Below are positions 56,512 through 64,000 of a stretch of DNA of 64,000 bases, in pieces (the stretch's first letter is position 1; each line of letters starts with the position of its first letter). Made by a program: the position numbers and the translations under genes. Origin of the DNA: Photobacterium toruni (lineage in GTDB: Bacteria; Pseudomonadota; Gammaproteobacteria; Enterobacterales; Vibrionaceae); assembly GCF_024529955.1 (NCBI RefSeq), contig NZ_AP024856.1, forward strand, positions 124,001 through 188,000. The letters run 5' to 3'. Below the pieces are notes generated by a model, which was given only the letters and a program-made list of their open reading frames with translations, was not told where the DNA came from and did not search any database.

Positions 56512-58352
56512 TGGAGGATATCAAAGTCGAAAGACTTACCCGCTTGAACAACCGAGATAGTTTTATCCGCAAGCGTATTCGCATCATCAACTTCTTCAAA
56601 CAGAAATTGAGCCAACGGATCAAAGAGACAAGAGACCAACGCATTTAATACGCCTCGTCCACCACTTTGCGGGTCGACCTTATCGATGATGGTGCTAAGC
56701 GCTTGATCTTCATCATCGAAAATTAAATCGGAAACTAACCATTTTTCCTTAAGACGATTCTTTAACGGCTCTAGTTTGGTTTTTGCTATGGAAACAAGAA
56801 ATTCTCTATCTTGCATAAAGTTGAATGGAACAATATTGGCTTCACCAATACGACCCAGTAACTCTGGACGTTTCAGTTCATTTACAAAGTGATGGCTTAC
56901 GGCGATCTTAAACTCTTCAGCGGTATTGTTTCCCGGGTGAATAGTGCTCGCACCAATGTTTGACGTAAAGACGATAAACGTATCAGAAAACATAACGGTT
57001 TCACCTTTACCGTCAGTTAAGCGTCCGTCTTCAAGTATTTGCAGAAATTTATCCAGAATTCGTGGGTGCGCTTTTTCTATCTCGTCAAACAACAACAGAG
57101 AAAAGGGACGACGTTTTACTGCATTAGTGAGTTGTCCACCTTCTTCGAAACCAACATAGCCAGGAGGAGCACCAACTAATCGCTGGTCGGCGTGTTCATG
57201 ATTGAACTCAGACATATCAAATCGCAGGCATGCATCTTCATCACCGAACAAAAAACTTGCCAGTGATTTCGCTAACTCAGTTTTACCCACACCCGTTGGT
57301 CCAACAAAGAACAATGCACCTTTCGGGGTTCTGGAACGAGAGGAATGTTGCAGGCCAGAAAGTCCGGTGTAGGCTCGGATCAGTACTTTCTTAACCGTTT
57401 CTATTGCTTGTTGTTGTCCTTTTACTCGGCGGCTTAGCGTTTCTGTAGTTGTTTTTAGCTTGTCGCGATTGAGTTGTTCCCAAGGCGACTCTTTCTTTCC
57501 ATAGCGATACAGAGAGACGAGCGCATCGATACTCAGCGAACCTTCTTGTTGGCGGGATAGTCTAGCCAGGTGGTTTATGTCTCTGAGTGTCAGAGCATCA
57601 GTTAAATCTGTCAGATCTTCCAATGCACGTGAGCCGGAGCATAGTATTTCATCCACATCAAAAACATGCGCGAGAGACTGAATGGCTTGCTTTCTGCTCT
57701 CTCGATTAGGCAACGGAATGTTAACTTCTGCGAACTGGGGGTTTCCTAAATAAAGAGAAGGCGGCAGGATACTTACACCCTGACACATAAACACCATCAG
57801 GCTTTGAACCTTATCTACTTCACTTGCCGTGACAGCGTCGCGAGCGTTACGGAGACCTTGGGAGATCTGCAATAACCAACCGCGTTCTTGCTCTGATAAT
57901 GCATTAACCTGACCAAACAAATAGTTCGACCAATCGATGATAAATGCCGTCTTCGCCGCGTTATGATCAAGCATGATACGCTGCGCCATTGCGAAGAAAT
58001 CTTCTGGCGTTATTTCTATTGTCGGGTTTAACATTTCAGCATCGGAACCAAAATCTTCACCCAAATCGTAATCATTTCCCTCCAATTCATTGGTAGATGA
58101 TTGCACCTGTGACTGCAAATTTTGCCACTCTTGTGCTGTGACACCTGAAATCCCGCCCACACGTGAATAAAACACCACATGTTTGAAGCCCGCTTTTTTA
58201 AGGCTACTATCTAATACTTCGCGCATCGGCATGATGCTATGTTGCGCCGAAAAAGCTAAATCGATCACATTACCACTTAAGACGATACCGCGACGTAGCT
58301 TTGCCTGACGTAAAAAATCATCGAGCCAACACGCTAATACTTTGTTATTCAT
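56508..58352 (-). CDS. ClpB/ClpA-type AAA+ ATPase with divergent N-terminal domain
   Basis: 614 residues. The C-terminal half is a Clp-type class D2 AAA+ module: Walker A GPTGVGKT near 346-354, the GAPPGYVGFEEGG pore-loop region near 395, Walker B LLLFDEIEKAH near 422, sensor 1 FTSN, and a C-terminal ClpB D2-small domain. The N-terminal half (about 1-270) looks like a degenerate P-loop or AAA domain without a Walker A (RRGIVLSGNVIDLAFSAQ, and TAFIIDWSNYLF). It lies 6 bp after the coiled-coil gene and overlaps the radical-SAM gene. The likely role is remodelling a partner or target protein. Confidence 0.85.
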   Translation of the reverse strand: MNNKVLACWLDDFLRQAKLRRGIVLSGNVIDLAFSAQHSIMPMREVLDSSLKKAGFKHVVFYSRVGGISGVTAQEWQNLQSQVQSSTNELEGNDYDLGEDFGSDAEMLNPTIEITPEDFFAMAQRIMLDHNAAKTAFIIDWSNYLFGQVNALSEQERGWLLQISQGLRNARDAVTASEVDKVQSLMVFMCQGVSILPPSLYLGNPQFAEVNIPLPNRESRKQAIQSLAHVFDVDEILCSGSRALEDLTDLTDALTLRDINHLARLSRQQEGSLSIDALVSLYRYGKKESPWEQLNRDKLKTTTETLSRRVKGQQQAIETVKKVLIRAYTGLSGLQHSSRSRTPKGALFFVGPTGVGKTELAKSLASFLFGDEDACLRFDMSEFNHEHADQRLVGAPPGYVGFEEGGQLTNAVKRRPFSLLLFDEIEKAHPRILDKFLQILEDGRLTDGKGETVMFSDTFIVFTSNIGASTIHPGNNTAEEFKIAVSHHFVNELKRPELLGRIGEANIVPFNFMQDREFLVSIAKTKLEPLKNRLKEKWLVSDLIFDDEDQALSTIIDKVDPQSGGRGVLNALVSCLFDPLAQFLFEEVDDANTLADKTISVVQAGKSFDFDILQ

Positions 58353-58358
58353 TGTAGC

Positions 58359-59474
58359 CTACTTGTTCATTCGTTGAGTTTGGGAAGGAATTGGTTTCAT
58401 TTCCGCATCTTCATCATCAGGGTTACTCCATAAGACATGAGCATCAGACAAATCTACGCCATAAATATCCGTGAGTTTTGGCAAAACTTGTTGAATATCC
58501 TTCTGGCATGTTTGACCTTTGTAGTTGTCAAACTTATAGGTACACTGACCATCAAGGTCTATCTGAAATAAGGCCCTGTTCCCAGCGGGGCGAGACGCGG
58601 CAATCAAGACTTCATCCTTTACCAATTTGGGCTTTTGTACATGGAATCCAGCTTCTTGGAGAGATTTGTAAACGGCCTTGACCATTTCTCGTCGTACTGC
58701 TTCTTCTTCAATGGCGGTATCCATTTGCTTACTTATCTCGTTGAGTAACTCCTGACTTTTTTCTGGCTCATCATTAGTATTTATTCTTACCAACTCAAGC
58801 TGCTCAGTCAGGCCAAGCGCTTTTTCTTGAGAAAGATTTTTCACAATATCCTCAGAGATTACCTGAGCAAGCTCCGCACTCGCTTCCTTCTGGCTTTGCT
58901 TGTTTATTTGCTCTCGTCGTCTGTGAGCTCTCTGTTCAGCTTTGACCTTCAGGTTCCTCAAAGCCGTTATAATATTGTCTTCACTAACATTTCTTTCGTT
59001 TGAAAAAAGAGTCGCATGCAGCTCATTCAATTCTCTTAGTACCGCATTAAGACTCAGCTTATCATTCCAGTTCAATAGCTCTTGTTGCCATACGCTCAGC
59101 AAATGACTCTTGTGCCGACGCTCCTTTTCCTCTTTCTCCTTCAATGCAGCCACATATGCCTGATACTCTGCGTGTTCCACTTCTTTTCTTATGCTACGAG
59201 CATTACGTGGCAATGCATGTATTGCCTGACCAATGGATATGCTGATTTCACGCGATCTAAATGGGTCATTGTGCAGATCTCTTTGCAGATTATTGAGCTG
59301 GTTGCGTAAGCGGATGTAGTCACTTTGGACAAACTCTTCTAGTCCCTGCGCTAACACGTCGGATAAGATTGCTTCATAGCGGTCTGCGTATTCTTGCGTA
59401 GTCTGCCTGACTTGACGCGCTGCAATTTCCCGCTCTCTTGCCAAGCGATATTGGCGCTCGTGATATTCACTCAT
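58359..59474 (-). CDS. Coiled-coil protein of the five-gene operon
   Basis: 371 residues with no catalytic motif that I recognise. The first 280 residues are highly charged coiled coil. A small C-terminal globular domain follows (about 280-350; FHVQKPKLVKDEVLIAASRP, then LFQIDLDGQCTYKFDNYKG). The start overlaps the PIN gene stop (4 bp), and the AAA+ gene follows after 6 bp. It may be a scaffold bridging the other components. Confidence 0.65.
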   Translation of the reverse strand: MSEYHERQYRLAREREIAARQVRQTTQEYADRYEAILSDVLAQGLEEFVQSDYIRLRNQLNNLQRDLHNDPFRSREISISIGQAIHALPRNARSIRKEVEHAEYQAYVAALKEKEEKERRHKSHLLSVWQQELLNWNDKLSLNAVLRELNELHATLFSNERNVSEDNIITALRNLKVKAEQRAHRRREQINKQSQKEASAELAQVISEDIVKNLSQEKALGLTEQLELVRINTNDEPEKSQELLNEISKQMDTAIEEEAVRREMVKAVYKSLQEAGFHVQKPKLVKDEVLIAASRPAGNRALFQIDLDGQCTYKFDNYKGQTCQKDIQQVLPKLTDIYGVDLSDAHVLWSNPDDEDAEMKPIPSQTQRMNK

Positions 59475-61570
59475 TTCGCTTTTCCTTGCTTACCAAGATA
59501 ATTGTTTATGTGCTGGGTTGGAATGTTTTCTGCGTTCGCCATGTTTCGCAGGTTCTTATCTTCGGTAACTAGTAGAACCATTCCTAATCGATAATAGGCA
59601 GCGACAGACAGCACTTTTGCATCTGCTGTGTTTTTTCTGTTTTTCTTTAGCAAGTTCAAATGTTCCTGCTCATAGTGCTGACCTTCAGGCAATCGCGTTA
59701 ATCTGTCTATCGCTTTTCTTGCTTGTTTGGCCTTTCCACTGAACTCACCTTTTTTCTTGTCCGTTTTCAATCCGTCAAGTTCATCCAAAACAACCGCTGG
59801 TATCACCAAATAGTCGGATGATTTGATTTTGTCGAGCAGTGGTAGTCTGTGCATTAAACAGTTGGTATCAATTACGACGACCCGTTTGTTATCTGCTCTT
59901 GGCACGGAAAATGAAGAGACAATATGTTGCTCAAGCCGATCAATGCGAGCTTCAGCAAGCTTCAATGAAGGCAGTTCCAAACACTGTGATGGCACTACGT
60001 TAGACAGTTTTTTAAGTACCGCTTTCCAGTCTGAAATTAACGTGAGCAGTCGGTGTTCAGCCGTAACATGTGCCAAGTCGCCAGATTCAAAGTAACTTTT
60101 CCCCGCCATATCCTGAATAGCAAAATAAGCTTTGGAAAACTCATTCAGCACTGGTGTCACCATAAGATTAGGGATAACTTTTCTCTCAGATAACGAGTGC
60201 TGAATAAGGGCTGTCACACACGTCGGGAGTAGCTTTTGATTCTCCAGATGTTTATTGGTAAACATCGACTGATACAGTTCCAGCTCTTCTAGATTCGCGA
60301 CAGGTAATACTTTGTTTTCAAAAAGTCTTTCTCTTACGTCAGGGACGAAATTTTTGACCCTGTCGTAGTATCGTTTAACATTTCCGATGTCAGTGGCTGA
60401 CAAACGTTCCACCGCTTGGTCCACACCCAGTAATGATGAAAACAGTATGACGTCGACGTTGTTTGTTTCTAAAAGGTACTGTTTAATATCCTCCCAAAGC
60501 TCCGAGCCACTTAGTTTTACTGCCAAGTCAACGTGTCTCGGTTGGCCCGCGAAGTGAACCGTTGTATGACCTACGTGGCTCTCAAACGCATTAAAATTGC
60601 TATCAATATTCAACGCGTTCAGGCTATCTCTCGCCTCAAATTTTTGTATAGGAAGAGTAAGTAGATTTCCTGATAGAGAGACGTCATCCTTTGCGGCTAA
60701 ACATATTGTCGGCAGTTTGCTTCCTTCCACATTTTCCCGAGTCACAATAAGCTTCGATACACTAATATTATTCAGTCGCTTGGTATGTTCGGGAGCGGCT
60801 AAGGCTTTTACCTGCTGCCATTTGAACGATGGTAATTCGATTTCCGCATGGTTTGAAAAACAACCCTGTACGATTTGAGACCATAAAAACTCTTTGTCTG
60901 CCGCATTCAACCAACTCTGAAAAGACTTTTCCGACGAGGTGACATTCACGTTTCCATTGGTATCGATATCGAAAGAGAGTGTTTTAATGTCCCAAGAATT
61001 TTCTGATAATTGCGGTTTTACACGTTCAATTCTTATATTTGGCTTACTTTGCCACTCACCACGAATGCGCTCTTCAACAATACCTTCTACAACTGCTAAG
61101 GTCACGTCTAGTGAACGAGGATTTATTGAAGCGATATCATCATTGACGTCTTTTCGCAGACCATTTTTGTTTACGAGCTTTCTTAGTACCGGATGATAAT
61201 AGTGAGTCTCTGACGTATTTTTGTTACTACTAGGCAATGCATTATCGGCCAAAAAATTTTTTCCGCTTGGTGTTACATCAAAACTATTCAGCGTCAGTGT
61301 TCCTCCTTCATCTAACGACAGTCCGTGCATAATCTCAACGGCATTAAAGTCCATCAGATACCTGAGTCCTTCAATGAAAAATACTGAGTCTGTCTTTAGT
61401 TCTTGAGTAATCTGATCAATGCTTTGGTTGCCCAATTCATTGCGGTATTTAACCAATAATTGCAGGAGGCTTTTTTCAAAAACCGTTGGTTTACGAATAG
61501 TTTGATAAGAAATCTGAGAGTTTATCTCATATACAGGCACGGCTATTTTATGGTTTTGAAGGTATCTCAT
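59471..61570 (-). CDS. PIN-domain protein (PhoH/toxin-type nuclease)
   Basis: 699 residues. The C-terminal domain (about 560-690) is a PIN nuclease: VVVIDTNCLMHRLP, then IPAVVLDELDGLK, then NTADAKVLSVAAYY and LLVTEDKNLR carry the acidic residues that bind metal. The large N-terminal part has a winged-helix-like start (SIDQITQELKTDSVFFIEGL at about 45-75) and no P-loop, so it is not a PhoH ATPase. PIN domains usually cut RNA. Its start overlaps the helicase stop by 4 bp, which suggests the pair acts together on RNA. Confidence 0.8.
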   Translation of the reverse strand: MRYLQNHKIAVPVYEINSQISYQTIRKPTVFEKSLLQLLVKYRNELGNQSIDQITQELKTDSVFFIEGLRYLMDFNAVEIMHGLSLDEGGTLTLNSFDVTPSGKNFLADNALPSSNKNTSETHYYHPVLRKLVNKNGLRKDVNDDIASINPRSLDVTLAVVEGIVEERIRGEWQSKPNIRIERVKPQLSENSWDIKTLSFDIDTNGNVNVTSSEKSFQSWLNAADKEFLWSQIVQGCFSNHAEIELPSFKWQQVKALAAPEHTKRLNNISVSKLIVTRENVEGSKLPTICLAAKDDVSLSGNLLTLPIQKFEARDSLNALNIDSNFNAFESHVGHTTVHFAGQPRHVDLAVKLSGSELWEDIKQYLLETNNVDVILFSSLLGVDQAVERLSATDIGNVKRYYDRVKNFVPDVRERLFENKVLPVANLEELELYQSMFTNKHLENQKLLPTCVTALIQHSLSERKVIPNLMVTPVLNEFSKAYFAIQDMAGKSYFESGDLAHVTAEHRLLTLISDWKAVLKKLSNVVPSQCLELPSLKLAEARIDRLEQHIVSSFSVPRADNKRVVVIDTNCLMHRLPLLDKIKSSDYLVIPAVVLDELDGLKTDKKKGEFSGKAKQARKAIDRLTRLPEGQHYEQEHLNLLKKNRKNTADAKVLSVAAYYRLGMVLLVTEDKNLRNMANAENIPTQHINNYLGKQGKAK

Positions 61571-64000
61571 TTACGCGCCCTCTTTTTTCTGTTGCTTGTC
61601 GATTCTTCTTTAATTCGCATCTCTGAAGCAGGAAATATCCGAGCAGCACGATCGAGATCTCCAAAGATGTTTCGATACACCTGCTTTTTCTGAGTCCCCG
61701 GTGCATCCATATTAGGGAGATATACATCCCTTTGCTCCAACATATTTCTCGCACCAAAAACGATTAACAAGTTCTGTGCACGGGACATAGCAACGTTAAT
61801 AAATTCATACCGAGCAACATTGGCTCTAGCCGAGCGTCGTTTGTTCTTTGGTCCGCCATCATTTCTGACCAAGCTAATCAGAATGATCGGTTTCTCTTTG
61901 CCTTGATAACGAATTACCGTATTGATTTCCACGTGAATCGCATCAAACTGAATGTTTCCACCGTTAACTTTGCGGATTTCATCTCGGATAACACGACACT
62001 GAGATGCATAGAACGATACCACTCCAACTTTCTGTTTCTTTTTCTGGCTGAAGCCATTTTGTTTGGACTGATCATTTATGTTTTTCAGCGTATACGCAAT
62101 CAAGCGGGCTTCAAGCCTGTTGGTACGCTCTTCGCTTTCTCTAAATGGATTTCCCTTGAGGTCATAAGATGTATCGATCCAGAGTATATGGTCTTCAACA
62201 CGATACTCATCGCCATCTTTAGCACACCGCTTTTCGCTTGATATCAGTTTGTTGTTTTTCCCATCAATAACAATACCATGCATGTGCCTTCTATCCTGGT
62301 TCTCCTTATTGAATTGTTCACTCTTCTCAGGAGAATCAAAACCATATCGCAGCTGTCCTTCATAAAAATGATTAACGATTTTCATGATTTGTGGATGCAT
62401 TCGATACTGGACAATTAACCGCTCGCGTATTGAAGGGTCCGCATTTTCAAAATGCTCCTTAAACAAGGACGCCGTCACCAACTTCTCGAAGCGATGAAGG
62501 TTATCTTTGGTGAGTATCTTACTATCCCCTTCCTCCATGGCTTCTTCGGCTTTGTCCGTAAAGGCTTGCGCGTCCTGACTTTCCTGAAAAACAGGCGGCA
62601 ACTGCCTATGGTCCCCAACTAGAATGGCTCTGCGGGCACGCATAAGTGGCAGAAGTAATTCAATTGGTGTCGCTTTAGATACCTCATCAATAACCACCGT
62701 ATCAAAGCTTTCTACCCCTGCATTTTTTAGTGTCAGTTCGTTTTCATTGCATGAAATGGCGATCAGATTACAGTTCTCAACAAAGGTATTTTCAATGTGC
62801 GCCCAATCAGACTGCGCCGCATTGTGCTCTGAAAGGTTTTCGGCCCAGTCAGAGAAAAAACCTTCCCAAGGCGCTCTGATCTGACTTTCTTCCAGTAACT
62901 TAGAAGACAGTTTGTTCAAACGCTGTTTAGCGTTACTCAATTGCAGCTCAAAGTCTTCAGACTCAGCGACGCCCTGATCTAACAAAAGCTTGCCTGCCTG
63001 ACTCTTGAGCTTTTGAAGGGTGCTCTGTAGCTTTCTTAACTTATTCTCGCAGTATGCCAACACTGACTCAGCGTGTTTAACCGCATTGTCATTCGGTGTG
63101 TCTGCGTTTCCGCTTTCCTTCAACCAGTCTTCTTGATCGTTAGCCACAATTAGGATCGCTTGTTTTATGGAATCAGAAATGGTGTCTAGTTTGTTTATAC
63201 GCGCCGAAATTAATTGCTCCGTTTCCGATGCATTACTTACGTTGGCAAAGATTTCTTTATCTGTGAAACATGAATAGGTCTGCTCATCTAATCCAGATTG
63301 TTGTTCTCTAAGCTTCTTAATTTGTCTTCTTGCATCACGCCACTGATTTGCCAGCTCAATGCTATCGTCGATTTCCATCTTGTTCGAAAGGCGTTCAACT
63401 TCCTCTGCCACTTGTGACAACCGTACTTGCGTGTCGTCATCTTGTAAACTACCCTCACCTGCGGCTTTCAAACGCAATATATCGTGCTTCATTTTTTCAA
63501 CACGATTTGTCACATCGCGCCAAATCGGCAACGTTTTACCTATGATTAGGGCTAAGCTTTCTGGGTTGTCTGTTGGTTCATAAGTGTGGAAAAAATCCGG
63601 TAACTTAATCTGTATCTCAGGCAACTTAAACAAGCGATGAATCAACATATGCGCACTTTGAGGGAAAAAAGCTGCTTGAGTTAAATTACCCTCAGCGCGT
63701 TTGAAAAATGCAATGCTTCTTTTTGTCGCCTGTCTTTGCTCCTGAAGGTGAGCGTATTGCTTATTAGCTTCATCAAACGATTTTATTACCTGAAGAAGTT
63801 GATCGCGTTCAGCCTTGCACTCAAGCAAGGTGTCACTATGTGCTTTTTTCGCTTTCTTTATATCAGCCGCAACGAAGTCTGCGCAGTCAATCCATTGTTG
63901 AAGCTCAGTGATTTTATCTTTTTTTAACTGTTGAGGTCTAATCCATGATGTTTGGACATGTTTATGTAAGCTACTGTAATAACGTTCAAGGGAGCGATGT
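61567..64000 (-). CDS. UPF1-like superfamily 1 helicase (truncated by the window end)
   Basis: The frame is open to the window edge (at least 810 residues here); the N terminus, with the Walker A motif, lies outside. Visible motifs: Walker B TVVIDEVSKATP near 62675, GDHRQLPP near 62600, YRMHPQIMKIV near 62395, VGVVSFYASQ near 62015 and the arginine-finger motif VAMSRAQN near 61785. A long coiled-coil insertion occupies 63000-63900. This is the UPF1/DNA2-like SF1B architecture used on RNA or DNA. It is the first visible gene of the operon and its stop overlaps the PIN gene start. Confidence 0.88.
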   Translation of the reverse strand, partial: HRSLERYYSSLHKHVQTSWIRPQQLKKDKITELQQWIDCADFVAADIKKAKKAHSDTLLECKAERDQLLQVIKSFDEANKQYAHLQEQRQATKRSIAFFKRAEGNLTQAAFFPQSAHMLIHRLFKLPEIQIKLPDFFHTYEPTDNPESLALIIGKTLPIWRDVTNRVEKMKHDILRLKAAGEGSLQDDDTQVRLSQVAEEVERLSNKMEIDDSIELANQWRDARRQIKKLREQQSGLDEQTYSCFTDKEIFANVSNASETEQLISARINKLDTISDSIKQAILIVANDQEDWLKESGNADTPNDNAVKHAESVLAYCENKLRKLQSTLQKLKSQAGKLLLDQGVAESEDFELQLSNAKQRLNKLSSKLLEESQIRAPWEGFFSDWAENLSEHNAAQSDWAHIENTFVENCNLIAISCNENELTLKNAGVESFDTVVIDEVSKATPIELLLPLMRARRAILVGDHRQLPPVFQESQDAQAFTDKAEEAMEEGDSKILTKDNLHRFEKLVTASLFKEHFENADPSIRERLIVQYRMHPQIMKIVNHFYEGQLRYGFDSPEKSEQFNKENQDRRHMHGIVIDGKNNKLISSEKRCAKDGDEYRVEDHILWIDTSYDLKGNPFRESEERTNRLEARLIAYTLKNINDQSKQNGFSQKKKQKVGVVSFYASQCRVIRDEIRKVNGGNIQFDAIHVEINTVIRYQGKEKPIILISLVRNDGGPKNKRRSARANVARYEFINVAMSRAQNLLIVFGARNMLEQRDVYLPNMDAPGTQKKQVYRNIFGDLDRAARIFPASEMRIKEESTSNRKKRARK

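Overview
The window is an AT-rich stretch of a gammaproteobacterial genome, most likely Vibrionaceae (Vibrio, Photobacterium or Aliivibrio relatives). The main reasons are a type VI secretion (T6SS) cluster in the gene order of the Vibrio cholerae VCA0107-VCA0120 locus, a VasX-like effector, sites resembling vibrio chromosomal dif, and a small gene of filamentous-vibriophage type. The species is inference.

Region 1 (351-19460, minus strand) is a complete T6SS structural operon read tssB, tssC, tssE, tssF, tssG, FHA (tagH), tssJ, tssK, tssL, tssH/clpV, vasH, vasI, tssA, tssM. It encodes the sheath, baseplate, membrane complex, recycling ATPase and the sigma-54 activator VasH. A decayed P4-type integrase lies beyond its 3' end (46-312).

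Region 2 (19933-40479, plus strand) is the weapon and cargo region: a PAAR tip gene, then two hcp-vgrG modules that are nearly identical over their conserved part. Module 1 carries a DUF4123 adaptor, an Rhs effector with a nuclease-like tip and an immunity gene. Module 2 carries a second DUF4123 adaptor, a MIX/VasX-like membrane effector and a membrane immunity protein. Between them sits an orphan HNH toxin-SUKH immunity pair. Each hcp has a -24/-12 (sigma-54) promoter preceded by three evenly spaced GCAA-N4-TTGC palindromes, which are candidate VasH binding sites. The cargo between and after the modules is punctuated by sequences shaped like XerCD dif sites, by two copies of a 208-bp repeat, and by transposase and phage fragments. 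This suggests toxin cassettes moved by Xer recombination and by hcp-vgrG homologous recombination.

Region 3 (41004-55706) is a mosaic of foreign DNA. It holds a filamentous-phage-type pseudogene, a TIR-STAND-TPR protein with a small partner (candidate antiphage system), a large CoiA/DUF6035-like nuclease gene enclosed by 19-bp inverted repeats, very AT-rich orphan genes, insertion-sequence scraps, and a complete tyrosine recombinase divergent from an unrecognised 608-residue protein.

Region 4 (55930-64000, minus strand, open at the window end) is a tightly coupled five-gene operon: UPF1-like SF1 helicase, PIN-domain protein, coiled-coil protein, ClpB-type AAA+ ATPase and a radical-SAM activase-like protein. 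I cannot match this combination to a described system, and it is the best candidate for an undescribed defence or RNA-processing system. The dif-like cassette array in region 2 is the other main discovery candidate. No tRNA, rRNA or CRISPR array was seen.
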